Assembly: GCF_003003175.1 (NCBI RefSeq)
Contig: NZ_PVTY01000014.1
Location: forward strand, 32,001 to 96,000
From: Nesterenkonia sandarakina
Lineage (GTDB): Bacteria; Actinomycetota; Actinomycetes; Actinomycetales; Micrococcaceae
Length of the DNA stretch: 64,000 nt
Direction: 5' to 3'
The first letter of the stretch is position 1, and every line of letters begins with the position of its first letter. The position numbers and the translations under genes were made by a program. The notes under the pieces are model-generated. The model made no database searches and was not told the DNA's origin. It worked only from the letters and a program-made list of their open reading frames with translations. Of this stretch, positions 8,545 through 17,079 are shown in pieces.

Positions 8545-9267
8545 TCAGGGCAGACTGATCCCGAGCCGGTGGGCGTCCTGGAGGGTGTCCACGTCGTCGC
8601 TGAGTCCGCGTGGCAGCACAGGGTGGCGCAGCGTGGTCGACTCGTCGAGCCCCTGCAGCAGCCAGCGCAGCGGTCGATCTTCTGCCTGCTCTGCGCGCAG
8701 CTCTGAGACCCGGCGCCGCAGCCAATCAGTCGGCACGGCCGCGCTCAGGTACTGGTGCCGGCCGCTCTCGTCACGGGGTATCACCGCATCCGGCTGCTCG
8801 AGCTCTTCGACCTCGAGCAGCTGCTCGAGGAGCCAGTCAAGCAGGGCGGCGGGCCGGGCCAGGTCCACCGCGAGCAGCAGGGTCCACCTGCTGGGAGCCG
8901 CGATGGAGCCGCCGTCAGGATCGCCCTGGAGATCTCTGCGACCCTGGATACCCTGGAGATCCTGGCTGTCCTCAAGCTCCTGGAGGTGACGATCCAGCTC
9001 GGCGGCGCCGGAGAGGACGCCGGCGGCGGGTCCGGCGAAGGCGGGGGTTTCTTGGACCAGCGGGACCGACGTCGGGACCTCGGGTCTCAGTGACGCCGGC
9101 CCGACCACCACGGTGCGCAGGTCTCGGGCGTGGAGCTCCTGGAGCCAGCGTCGGATCTGGGTCTGCCCGTCTCGGCGGAGCAGCGCCTTCTCCACCCCGC
9201 CCATCCTGCTCCCCCGCCCCCCGGCGAGCAGGATCGCGGTGAGCTCGGGGTCAGTGGGAGGAGGCAT
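8545..9267 (-). CDS. mobA: Molybdenum cofactor guanylyltransferase MobA-like
   Basis: A 240-residue nucleotidyltransferase that joins GMP to molybdopterin to make the dinucleotide cofactor used by formate dehydrogenase-type enzymes. The N-terminal LLAGGRGSRMGGVEKALL (about residues 13-30) is the nucleotide-binding signature. LLAVDLARP is the strand carrying the metal-binding Asp. A Q/E/L-rich insertion (ELDRHLQELEDSQDLQ) interrupts the middle of the domain. It overlaps the HNH gene by 17 bases at its start. Confidence 0.88.
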   Translation of the reverse strand: MPPPTDPELTAILLAGGRGSRMGGVEKALLRRDGQTQIRRWLQELHARDLRTVVVGPASLRPEVPTSVPLVQETPAFAGPAAGVLSGAAELDRHLQELEDSQDLQGIQGRRDLQGDPDGGSIAAPSRWTLLLAVDLARPAALLDWLLEQLLEVEELEQPDAVIPRDESGRHQYLSAAVPTDWLRRRVSELRAEQAEDRPLRWLLQGLDESTTLRHPVLPRGLSDDVDTLQDAHRLGISLP

Positions 9268-9751
9268 GAGTCAAGAATGGCATCCAGACGTCGCGGGGCG
9301 CATCGAGCTCCACCGGCATCCAGACGTGGTGCGGGGGCGCCTGCGGGGTCATGCCCAGCGTCCAGCCGAGTTCGTCGAGGGTCTTGCTGCCCTTGCGCGC
9401 ATTGCACGTCCCGCAGCAGGCGACCAGGTTCTCCCAGCTGGAGTCTCCGCCGCGGGCGCGCGGTATGACATGGTCCACGGTGGCGGCGGGCCGGTCGCAG
9501 TAGGTGCACAGCCGGCCGTCGCGGCGCAGGATGCTTCGTCTCGACGGGGCGGCGGGGCGTCGCCGGGACACCCGGACGTAGTGGTGGAGCAGGATCACGG
9601 CCGGACGCGGGACCAGCGCGGAGGGCGTGGCGATCGGAGTGTGGTCCTCGGCGAGCACGCTGGCCTTGCCGTGCATGACCAGCACGGCGGCGCGGCGTGA
9701 GGTGACCACGCTCAGCGGCTCATAGCCTGCGTTGAGCACCAGTGTTCGCAT
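9251..9751 (-). CDS. HNH endonuclease family protein
   Basis: A 166-residue protein with an HNH/zinc-ribbon nuclease domain. CxxC pairs are at Cys82/Cys85 and Cys113/Cys116, with the catalytic DH at Asp93-His94 and Asn108 between them. The N-terminal MRTLVLNAGYEPLSVVTSRR is typical of a widespread actinobacterial HNH family. The start is at the ATG at 9751, preceded by GGGAG. It overlaps mobA, which may be genome compaction rather than function. Its cellular target is unknown. No phage or restriction genes are near it. Confidence 0.88.
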   Translation of the reverse strand: MRTLVLNAGYEPLSVVTSRRAAVLVMHGKASVLAEDHTPIATPSALVPRPAVILLHHYVRVSRRRPAAPSRRSILRRDGRLCTYCDRPAATVDHVIPRARGGDSSWENLVACCGTCNARKGSKTLDELGWTLGMTPQAPPHHVWMPVELDAPRDVWMPFLTHASSH

Positions 9752-9929
9752 ATCGGGGCTCCCGTGCGTTAACCCCTGCTCGTCGAGCTGCCGGGATCCA
9801 CGCCTCACGGCGCGTCACGGCGCGGTCCTCACAGGGTTCCACAGCGTTCTGCTCTGCCTGTACAGGCTCAATATAGACCGTGCGGACAATCCTGCCCACT
9901 TGATGACATGGCGCCCGGGCATGCAGAAG

Positions 9930-9969
9930 CCGCAGGGCGCGATCCCTGTGAGGATCGCGCCCTGCGGCC
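9930..9969 (-). terminator. Strong hairpin terminator downstream of the NlpC/P60 gene
   Basis: A perfect 17-base-pair stem (left arm 9930-9946, right arm 9953-9969) with a CTGTGA loop. It is placed 34 bases after the stop of the NlpC/P60 gene on the minus strand. The T tract is poor on the minus side and modest on the plus side. Confidence 0.7.
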
Positions 9970-10002
9970 GAGGTTTGTTTCACCGCCGAGGCGGCGGAAG
10001 CA

Positions 10003-10944
10003 TCAGTTGACGCTGAGGTACATCGTGTTGGACCAGTACGGGGAGTTCAGCGGGTACTGGATGGTGCCGACGCGGGGGTTGCTGGCCCCGATGAGCTGGC
10101 CGTTGCCGACGTAGATGGCGGCGTGGCTGCCACCGTTCTGGATGACGATGTCGCCCGGGGACGGCGAGGAGACCTGGCGCAGCGAGCCCATCATGGCGTA
10201 GGTGCTGCGGGGCACCGAGATGCCGGCCTGGCCGTAGGCCCAGTTGATGAAGCCGGAGCAGTCCCAGCCTGAAGGTGAGGTGCCGCCGAAGGAGTACGGG
10301 TTGCCGAGACCGGCGTAGGCTGCGCCCACGACCGAGCCGTTGCCGCCGCCGCTGGAGGCCGGAGCCTCTTCCTGGGCGGGGGCGGCGGAGGCGACCTGAG
10401 TGTTGCCCTGGGCCTGCTGGCCGGCGTCGGCCTGCTGCGTCTGCTGCTGCGGAGCCGGCTCGGGCTCTGGCTGCGGCTCGGGCTCTGCCTGCGGTGCGGG
10501 AGTCTCCAGCTGTGCGGGCACTGCCTGCTGCACGGGCTCGGGCTGCGGTGCCGGAGCTGGCTCGACCTCGGGAGCGGCGGGGACGACTTCCTCGACCTCT
10601 TCCACGACGGGAGCGGGCTCCGGTGCTGGCTCAGGGGCGGGGGTGGAGGTGACCACTGAGCGCTCGAAGGAGAGCTCGACCTCGGTGGATGCGCTCACGG
10701 CGACTGCGGAAGTGCTGCTGGCGCGCTCCACGCTGAGACCTGTTGCGGCCACGTCCAGGGTGGTGACCTCTGGGGTGTCGATGTCGGTGCTGGCGTTCGC
10801 GGCGACTCCGGAGGAGATCACGAGGCCGGATGCGGCGACGGCGGCTGCCGCGCCTCGTCCGACGGTGCCGGCGTTGGATGCCACGGCCTTTGCCAGTGAT
10901 GGCTTGGCCTGGCGGCGCCGGTCACGGCGTGAGACGAAAGTCAT
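10003..10944 (-). CDS. Secreted NlpC/P60 peptidoglycan endopeptidase
   Basis: A 313-residue cell-wall hydrolase. The basic N-terminus and a hydrophobic Ala-rich stretch (about residues 30-50) form a signal peptide. Residues about 100-200 are a Pro/Glu/Ala/Gln-rich linker that probably spans the wall. The C-terminal NlpC/P60 domain (about 204-313) has the catalytic Cys229 (SGWDCSGF) and His274 (GGSHAAIYVG). Such enzymes cut D-Glu-meso-DAP or related stem-peptide bonds during growth and separation. The ATG at 10944 fits the signal peptide, and the longer open frame upstream is probably untranslated leader. Confidence 0.93.
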   Translation of the reverse strand: MTFVSRRDRRRQAKPSLAKAVASNAGTVGRGAAAAVAASGLVISSGVAANASTDIDTPEVTTLDVAATGLSVERASSTSAVAVSASTEVELSFERSVVTSTPAPEPAPEPAPVVEEVEEVVPAAPEVEPAPAPQPEPVQQAVPAQLETPAPQAEPEPQPEPEPAPQQQTQQADAGQQAQGNTQVASAAPAQEEAPASSGGGNGSVVGAAYAGLGNPYSFGGTSPSGWDCSGFINWAYGQAGISVPRSTYAMMGSLRQVSSPSPGDIVIQNGGSHAAIYVGNGQLIGASNPRVGTIQYPLNSPYWSNTMYLSVN

Positions 10945-11280
10945 GTCTGTCACTTCTCTGGAAACCTCTCCCTGTAGTTGCGGGGCCGCCTCAGTGAAGT
11001 GCGAGCCGGGAAGCTCACGTTCTTCAGGTCTGGATCGACCGCGATGCCCCGCACCCTGCCTTGCGGTAGTTTTCGTGAAACAGCTCCGGTCAGCGGCAGG
11101 AGAAGATCTGACTGGAGGTGCTGCGACTTCGGACATCGGCCGCGAGCACGACTACGACGTTATAACAGATCGATAAAATTGTCACGCTCAGGTCACGGTC
11201 GATGGAAAACGCCCTGGGAGTGAGCTGATCAGGACCCGGCCATCACGCTGGTCAAGCACCGCAAGAACCCATATAACGCC
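10945..11280 (-). ncRNA. Long untranslated leader of the NlpC/P60 gene, possible c-di-AMP (ydaO-type) riboswitch
   Basis: About 330 noncoding bases precede the hydrolase. Actinobacterial cell-wall hydrolases of this type are often controlled by ydaO/c-di-AMP riboswitches. The minus strand holds loosely similar blocks: GGCAGGGTGC, GAACGTGAGCTTCCCGG and CTCGCACTTC. The match is weak and I could not fold it convincingly, so this is a candidate only. Confidence 0.3.
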
Positions 11281-11404
11281 TTGTCAGCGTCATTTGTAGA
11301 CGATTCTCCACTGCGGGGCAGCAGTCACGGGCGTGTGGATTCTCCGTGGCAATGTGCGTCATCTCACCGTGACATTGACCGGGGAAGGGCCCCCGGGAGG
11401 GCGC
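11281..11404. other. Intergenic region between the NlpC/P60 leader and ideR
   Basis: No credible coding signal is seen. It contains the 3' flank of ideR and probably the distal promoter of the leader RNA. No strong terminator was recognised. Confidence 0.3.
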
Positions 11405-12133
11405 TCAGGAAGCCGGTGACTCTTCCACGAAGAGGTGCTGGGCGACCTCCAGCGGCAGCTCGACCTCCAGCTGTTCCTCGGCCGTGATCGCGACCTCCAA
11501 CATCACATAGGCCTGATTCACCCCGCGCAGCCGCAGCGCGCCGCCGGGTCGCAGTCCAGCCTCGAGCAGCTGCTCCAGCACCTCTGGCTCCATCTGGATG
11601 GACTCCGCCAGGCGCTTCACGATCCACAGCTGTGAGCTCTGACCCGTCGGGTCCGCCTCTGCGGCCTGGCGCAGGGTGGTCTTCGTCGGGACGGGCGGCT
11701 GCTCGGCGAGGACCACGCCGAGCTTGTCCAGACCGGGAATGGGGTTCCCGTAGGGAGATTCCACCGGGGACTGCAGGATCTCCACCAGGCGGCGCTCCAC
11801 CCGCTCGCTCATCACGTGCTCCCAGCGGCAGGCCTCTTCATGGATGTACTGCCACTCCAGCCCGATGACATCCGAGAGCAGCCGCTCGGCGAGACGATGC
11901 TTGCGCATGACCTGCACCGCGAGGTCACGCCCGGACTCGGTGAACTGGAGCCGACGGTCCGAGGTGAGCACCAGGAGGCCGTCTCGTTCCATGCGGGCCA
12001 CCGTCTGGGACACCGTCGGACCTGAGTGCTCCAGGCGCTCGGCGATGCGCGCACGCAGCGGCACGATCCCTTCCTCTTCCAGATCAAGGATGGTGCGCAG
12101 GTACATCTCAGTGGTGTCGATCAGATCGGTCAC
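11405..12133 (-). CDS. ideR: DtxR/IdeR-family metal-dependent transcriptional repressor
   Basis: A 242-residue iron- or manganese-responsive repressor. From the GTG at 12133 the metal ligands fall at the exact DtxR positions: Met10, Cys102, Glu105 and His106 for the primary site, and His79, Glu83 and His98 for the ancillary site. The N-terminal winged helix spans about 1-70, the dimerisation domain about 71-140, and a C-terminal SH3-like domain ends the protein. The Cys102 variant favours iron (IdeR/DtxR) over manganese (MntR-type) sensing. It is divergent from serC. Confidence 0.95.
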   Translation of the reverse strand: MTDLIDTTEMYLRTILDLEEEGIVPLRARIAERLEHSGPTVSQTVARMERDGLLVLTSDRRLQFTESGRDLAVQVMRKHRLAERLLSDVIGLEWQYIHEEACRWEHVMSERVERRLVEILQSPVESPYGNPIPGLDKLGVVLAEQPPVPTKTTLRQAAEADPTGQSSQLWIVKRLAESIQMEPEVLEQLLEAGLRPGGALRLRGVNQAYVMLEVAITAEEQLEVELPLEVAQHLFVEESPAS

Positions 12134-12205
12134 GTATGACTCACTCTCCTGCGCCGTGCCTTGATAACGTGAGCCTCGGCGCTGTTCGTCCTGGTGGAAG
12201 CAGCT

Positions 12206-12215
12206 GCTGTACAGC
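12206..12215. promoter_or_regulatory. Palindrome in the ideR-serC divergent promoter region
   Basis: The perfect 10-base palindrome GCTGTACAGC lies between the two divergent genes and next to TATGCT (minus strand), a possible -10 box for ideR. It does not match the iron-box consensus well. The role is unknown. Confidence 0.3.
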
Positions 12216-12267
12216 ATAGTTCCGCACCGGAACCCTTCGGCAACGACGCTGACCGATGCGACCGTGA

Positions 12268-13425
<1,158 letters not shown>

Positions 13426-13444
13426 CCGCCGGGGCGGGGCGGGC

Positions 13445-14002
13445 TCAGCCTTCGTCGGCTTCGGCCTGCTCCGCCTTGTGGGCTTCGCGCTCCTCGTCGT
13501 TCATCCGCTCGAGCCACGGCACCCACGGCGGCGCGATGAGCGTGTCCTCGCCCGGGAGCAGGCCGATCTCGCAGACCGTGACCAGCTTGGCCCGGGGCGC
13601 GCGGGCGACGGTGACGAACCATTCCCAGCCTCGATAGCCGGGCTTGTCCGCGGCGAATCGGTGCGTGAGCAGCCGGTCCTCCTCCGCGGTGACGCCGAGG
13701 TGGTCTCCCACCTGGGCGGGGTCGGCGATCTCGTAGAGCGCATCGTGGGCGAGCGCCACGGCGGCGGCCAGGACCGGGTCCACCTTGGGCTTGCCGGGCC
13801 GGCGGGTGCGCGCGACCGGTTCAGCGCGGACCTTCCCGGCGCTGGTCTTCGCGGGGCTGGTCTTCGTCGGGCTGGTCTTCGCCGGGCTGCCGTCGACGGC
13901 GGTGGTCTTCTCGGCGCTGGTCTCCACGGAAAGGTCAGCCTGAGGGTCGGCGTTCTCGCCGGAGGTCTGCACGGCCGTCGCTTCGGGGGTCTGTTCAGTC
14001 AT
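13445..14002 (-). CDS. DUF3027 family protein
   Basis: A 185-residue protein. Residues 1-70 are low complexity with TSP/TSA(K) repeats (AKTSPTKTSPAKTSAGKV) and basic residues. The conserved part (about 75-170) includes ALYEIADPAQVGDHLG, GYRGWEWFVTVARAPR and ALVTVCEIGLLPG-like and WVPWLERM-type segments typical of DUF3027. The gene directly follows the cold-shock gene (2-base gap), so the two are probably co-transcribed. The pairing hints at a role in RNA-associated stress responses, but the function is unknown. Confidence 0.8.
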   Translation of the reverse strand: MTEQTPEATAVQTSGENADPQADLSVETSAEKTTAVDGSPAKTSPTKTSPAKTSAGKVRAEPVARTRRPGKPKVDPVLAAAVALAHDALYEIADPAQVGDHLGVTAEEDRLLTHRFAADKPGYRGWEWFVTVARAPRAKLVTVCEIGLLPGEDTLIAPPWVPWLERMNDEEREAHKAEQAEADEG

Positions 14003-14004
14003 GA

Positions 14005-14388
14005 TCAGGCGTCGAACTCGTCGGCCACGCGACGCAGCATCGCGGCGATCTTCTTCGACTGCGCCGTCTGCGGGTAGTGCCCGTTGCGCAGCGCCCCGGT
14101 GGAGTTGTCCAAGACGTTGACCAGGTCCTGGACCAGCTCTGCCATCTCATCGGCAGGCTTGCGGGTGGCGCGGGCCACCGAGGGTGCTTCCTCGAGCAGC
14201 CGGACGGAGAGCGCCTGCTTGCCCCGTCGGCCGTCGGCGATGCCGTATTCCATACGTGTGCCGGCTTTGACGCTGGGCACTCCCGCCGGCAGGGCAGAAG
14301 AGTGCAGAAACACTTCCTGGCCGTCATCTGAAGTCAGGAATCCGAAGCCCTTCTCGGCGTCGAACCACTTCACTTTCCCGGTTGGCAC
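14005..14388 (-). CDS. Cold-shock domain protein with C-terminal extension
   Basis: A 127-residue protein. Residues 1-67 form a cold-shock domain with KGFGFL and VFLHSSAL nucleic-acid-binding motifs. Residues about 75-127 are a helical extension (MAELVQDLVNVLDN, KKIAAMLRRVADEFDA) not present in the short CspA at 3322-3525. This longer actinobacterial type is often paired with a DUF3027 gene, as it is here (2-base gap). It probably binds RNA. The partner-specific function of the extension is unknown. Confidence 0.9.
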   Translation of the reverse strand: MPTGKVKWFDAEKGFGFLTSDDGQEVFLHSSALPAGVPSVKAGTRMEYGIADGRRGKQALSVRLLEEAPSVARATRKPADEMAELVQDLVNVLDNSTGALRNGHYPQTAQSKKIAAMLRRVADEFDA

Positions 14389-14513
14389 GGTGTTCTTACC
14401 TCATGAATCGCTGGAGACGGATGCTGATGATCAAGGCCTCTAGAGTACCGCCGTCGACGCCGGAGCCCGAACTCCGACCCCGGACTCCCCAGGCTGCGCG
14501 CTAGAATCGCAGC

Positions 14514-14780
14514 ATGTCCCCCACGACGACCGCCGTCCACGGCTCGCCCCGACGCAGCGGCTCGCGTCCTGCGCAGGCGCTGCTGTGGTCAGGAGTGGTG
14601 ATCACCGCACTGTCCGGGATCGCTCTGCTGGTGATCCTGAGCCTGTACTTCATGGCCACCGATCCACATCCGGCCTTCTACGTCGCCGCCCTCTGGGGCT
14701 TTCCGCTCGGATTCGCGCTGCTGATCGCGTTTCTGCTGCTCTCGGTGAACCGGCGTCGCCGCGGCACCGGCATCGGCTGA
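14514..14780 (+). CDS. Small two-helix membrane protein
   Basis: An 88-residue protein of unknown function. A basic, Ser/Thr/Pro-rich N-terminus (about 20 residues) is followed by two hydrophobic helices (about 24-47 and 57-78) and a positively charged tail (NRRRRG). It stops one base before the GTG of the helicase-associated gene, so the two are probably co-transcribed. I do not recognise the family. Confidence 0.75.
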   Translation: MSPTTTAVHGSPRRSGSRPAQALLWSGVVITALSGIALLVILSLYFMATDPHPAFYVAALWGFPLGFALLIAFLLLSVNRRRRGTGIG

Positions 14781-14781
14781 A

Positions 14782-17079
14782 GTGTCTCTGCTCAGCCTGG
14801 AAGCCCTGCTTGAACGCCTCGAGTCCTGGGACGAGCCCCGCCTGGCCGCGCTGCTGCGGCTGCGCCCCGACCTGTTGCAGCCCACCCCCGCGGACCTGAC
14901 CACCCTGGCGGTGCGGGTGGGCTCAGAGGCCAGCATCCGTCAGCATCTGCAGCGACTCGACGCCCCGACCCTGCAGGCCGCCACCCGGCTTTCCCTGGCT
15001 GCCGCGCAGCCGTCCTCCTCGGCGGATGAGCCGTCGTCGGCGGATGAGCCGTCGTCGGCGGATGACCTGGACCCGCGCGCCCTCGAGTCGCTGCAGGCCG
15101 CGGGACTCTTCTTCGCCGAGCCCGGGCCCACCCCGGCCCTCGCTGCGCCCGCTCGTCTCCCGCATATCGTCGATTCGCTCACGGCGCATCTGCCGCAGCT
15201 CGCCGATTCGCTGATCATTGAGACTCCGCCGGCTCCGACCCCGGCCGGGGCTTCGCCCGCTGTGCTCGAGAACGCCTCGGTGGCGGCCATCTCAGAGCTG
15301 CTCGACGACGTGGCAGAGCTGCTCGCTCTGCTGACCGACTCCCCCGCCGTGACCCTGCGCACCGGCGGGGTGGGCATGCGCGAGCTGCGCCGGATCGCTG
15401 CCGCCTCGGCGCGCTGGGGGGCCGCTTCGAGAACCGGTGCTCCGCGCGGGCGCCCCTCCGGCTCCGGCCTCGGCGCAGGAACCGGCTCCGATGCCAGCGT
15501 CGGCGAGATCGGGTGGCTCTTGGAGCTCACCGCCGCCAGCGGGCTGATCGAGCTCTCCGACGGCCAGGCCTGGTCGCCGGGCCGCCTGGCTGAGCAGTTC
15601 AGCGCCGCGGCGCGTCACCACCAGCACCAGCTGCTGGTCTCCGGGTGGCTCTTGGCGCCCCGCGCCCCGATGCTGCTGCGCGGCCCCCACCCGAGCAGCC
15701 GGATCGCCCCGACCCTGGGCCTTGACCGTCAGCGTGGCGATGCGGACAGGCTGCGTCGCACCCTGCTGGACACCGCCGGTGCGCTCAGCACCGAAGCCGG
15801 TGAGGAGCGCGTCCAGCTCTATGCGCTGAACCTTCCCGACGAGGATCTCCCCGGGCCCGACGCGCTGACCGGCGCACTGCCGCGCCGGCTCGCCTGGGAA
15901 CGCCCGCTGATGAGCGCCCGGGTGGTCCACCTGCTGCCCTGGCTGGCGCGCGAAGCCGAACGACTCGGCCTCTTCGCGGTGGGCGCGCTGAGCGCCGCCG
16001 GCGCTGCGCTGCTGGAGGGTGCCGACCAGGGCTCCGCCTCAAGCGTCGGGGCGGGCTGGCGGCCGGGCCTGAGCCGCCTCGCCGAGCACCTCGCCTCCTC
16101 GATGCCGGCCCAGGTCGACACGATCCTGGTCCAGTCCGACCTCACCGCGATCGCCACCGGCGCGCTCTCCCCCGCCAGTGCTGCAGCCCTTGCGGACTTC
16201 GGCCAGCGCGAGGGTCACGGGTCGGTGCCCACCTACCGGTTCAGCCCCGACTCGCTGCACCGCGGACTCACCCGCGGCTGGACCGGACCTTCGATGCTGG
16301 CGTGGCTCGAGGCACACAGCCTCACGGACCTTCCGGCGTCCCTCACGACCCAGGTCGAGGATGCCGCGCGCACCTGGCGCGGGGTGCAGATCGGCGAGGC
16401 CGGCGCCTGGCTGCGGGTCACCGACGCCGACCAGCGCGACGCGCTGCTCAAGGACCCGGTGCTCAGCGGACTGGGACTGCGGGTGCTGGCCGAAGACATC
16501 CTGATCGCGCGAGCTCCGATGGCAGCGCTGGAACAGGCGCTGACCGACGCCGGGTTCAACTCCGCGCGCAGCGCCGAGACTGAGTCGGCCCGCGACCGCC
16601 TCCCCGCAGCCGGGCATTCGGCGGAGCACACCGCCTCCTGGTCGTTGGAGTCCTCACCGTGGGAACAGTCCCCGGTGCGGATCACCAGCGCAGAGCCGGC
16701 CGACCTGGATGAGACCCTGCTGGCCGACACCGCGTCCGCACTGCGGCAGGCCGGGCGGGCCGCGCCGTCGTCGGCCTCACCCTCCGCCGCGGCCCACGAC
16801 GTCATCGGCACGCTGCGCTCGGCGCTGGCGGCCCGCCGGGAGGTCACGCTGACCCGGGTCTCCCCGCAGGGCAGCACGCATCAGCTCAGCGGCGTGCCCA
16901 CCGGGATGAACGCCGGGCGGGTCCGGATCAGGGTGCGCGACGACGACGGGGAGGCTACCGTGATGCTGCACCGCATCGCCGCCGTCGAGGAGACCCCGGC
17001 GCGGCAGAGCCCTCCGCACGAGCCCACCGTGCAGGCTCCTGCGGAGCAACCGAGCACCATAGAGGAGAACAATGGCTGA
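14782..17079 (+). CDS. Helicase-associated domain protein, partner of the XPB-type helicase
   Basis: A 765-residue protein of the family found just upstream of bacterial XPB/Ssl2-type helicases. Leu/Ala-rich helical repeats dominate, and the winged-helix-like helicase C-terminal-associated region is around VRLRVLAEDILIARAP. Near residues 75-95 a run of SSADEP repeats reflects a short DNA tandem repeat. The C-terminus (VTLTRVSPQGSTHQL...RVRVRDDDGEATVMLHRI-like) is a WYL-like beta-barrel. The GTG start at 14782 fits the tight spacing. It overlaps the helicase start by eight bases, so the two are translationally coupled. It probably loads or regulates the helicase. Confidence 0.85.
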   Translation: MSLLSLEALLERLESWDEPRLAALLRLRPDLLQPTPADLTTLAVRVGSEASIRQHLQRLDAPTLQAATRLSLAAAQPSSSADEPSSADEPSSADDLDPRALESLQAAGLFFAEPGPTPALAAPARLPHIVDSLTAHLPQLADSLIIETPPAPTPAGASPAVLENASVAAISELLDDVAELLALLTDSPAVTLRTGGVGMRELRRIAAASARWGAASRTGAPRGRPSGSGLGAGTGSDASVGEIGWLLELTAASGLIELSDGQAWSPGRLAEQFSAAARHHQHQLLVSGWLLAPRAPMLLRGPHPSSRIAPTLGLDRQRGDADRLRRTLLDTAGALSTEAGEERVQLYALNLPDEDLPGPDALTGALPRRLAWERPLMSARVVHLLPWLAREAERLGLFAVGALSAAGAALLEGADQGSASSVGAGWRPGLSRLAEHLASSMPAQVDTILVQSDLTAIATGALSPASAAALADFGQREGHGSVPTYRFSPDSLHRGLTRGWTGPSMLAWLEAHSLTDLPASLTTQVEDAARTWRGVQIGEAGAWLRVTDADQRDALLKDPVLSGLGLRVLAEDILIARAPMAALEQALTDAGFNSARSAETESARDRLPAAGHSAEHTASWSLESSPWEQSPVRITSAEPADLDETLLADTASALRQAGRAAPSSASPSAAAHDVIGTLRSALAARREVTLTRVSPQGSTHQLSGVPTGMNAGRVRIRVRDDDGEATVMLHRIAAVEETPARQSPPHEPTVQAPAEQPSTIEENNG

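Noticed and set aside
9251..9751. HNH gene as part of a restriction or homing system
   Set aside because: It has no partner methyltransferase, intron or phage gene around it, and it overlaps mobA in a housekeeping context.
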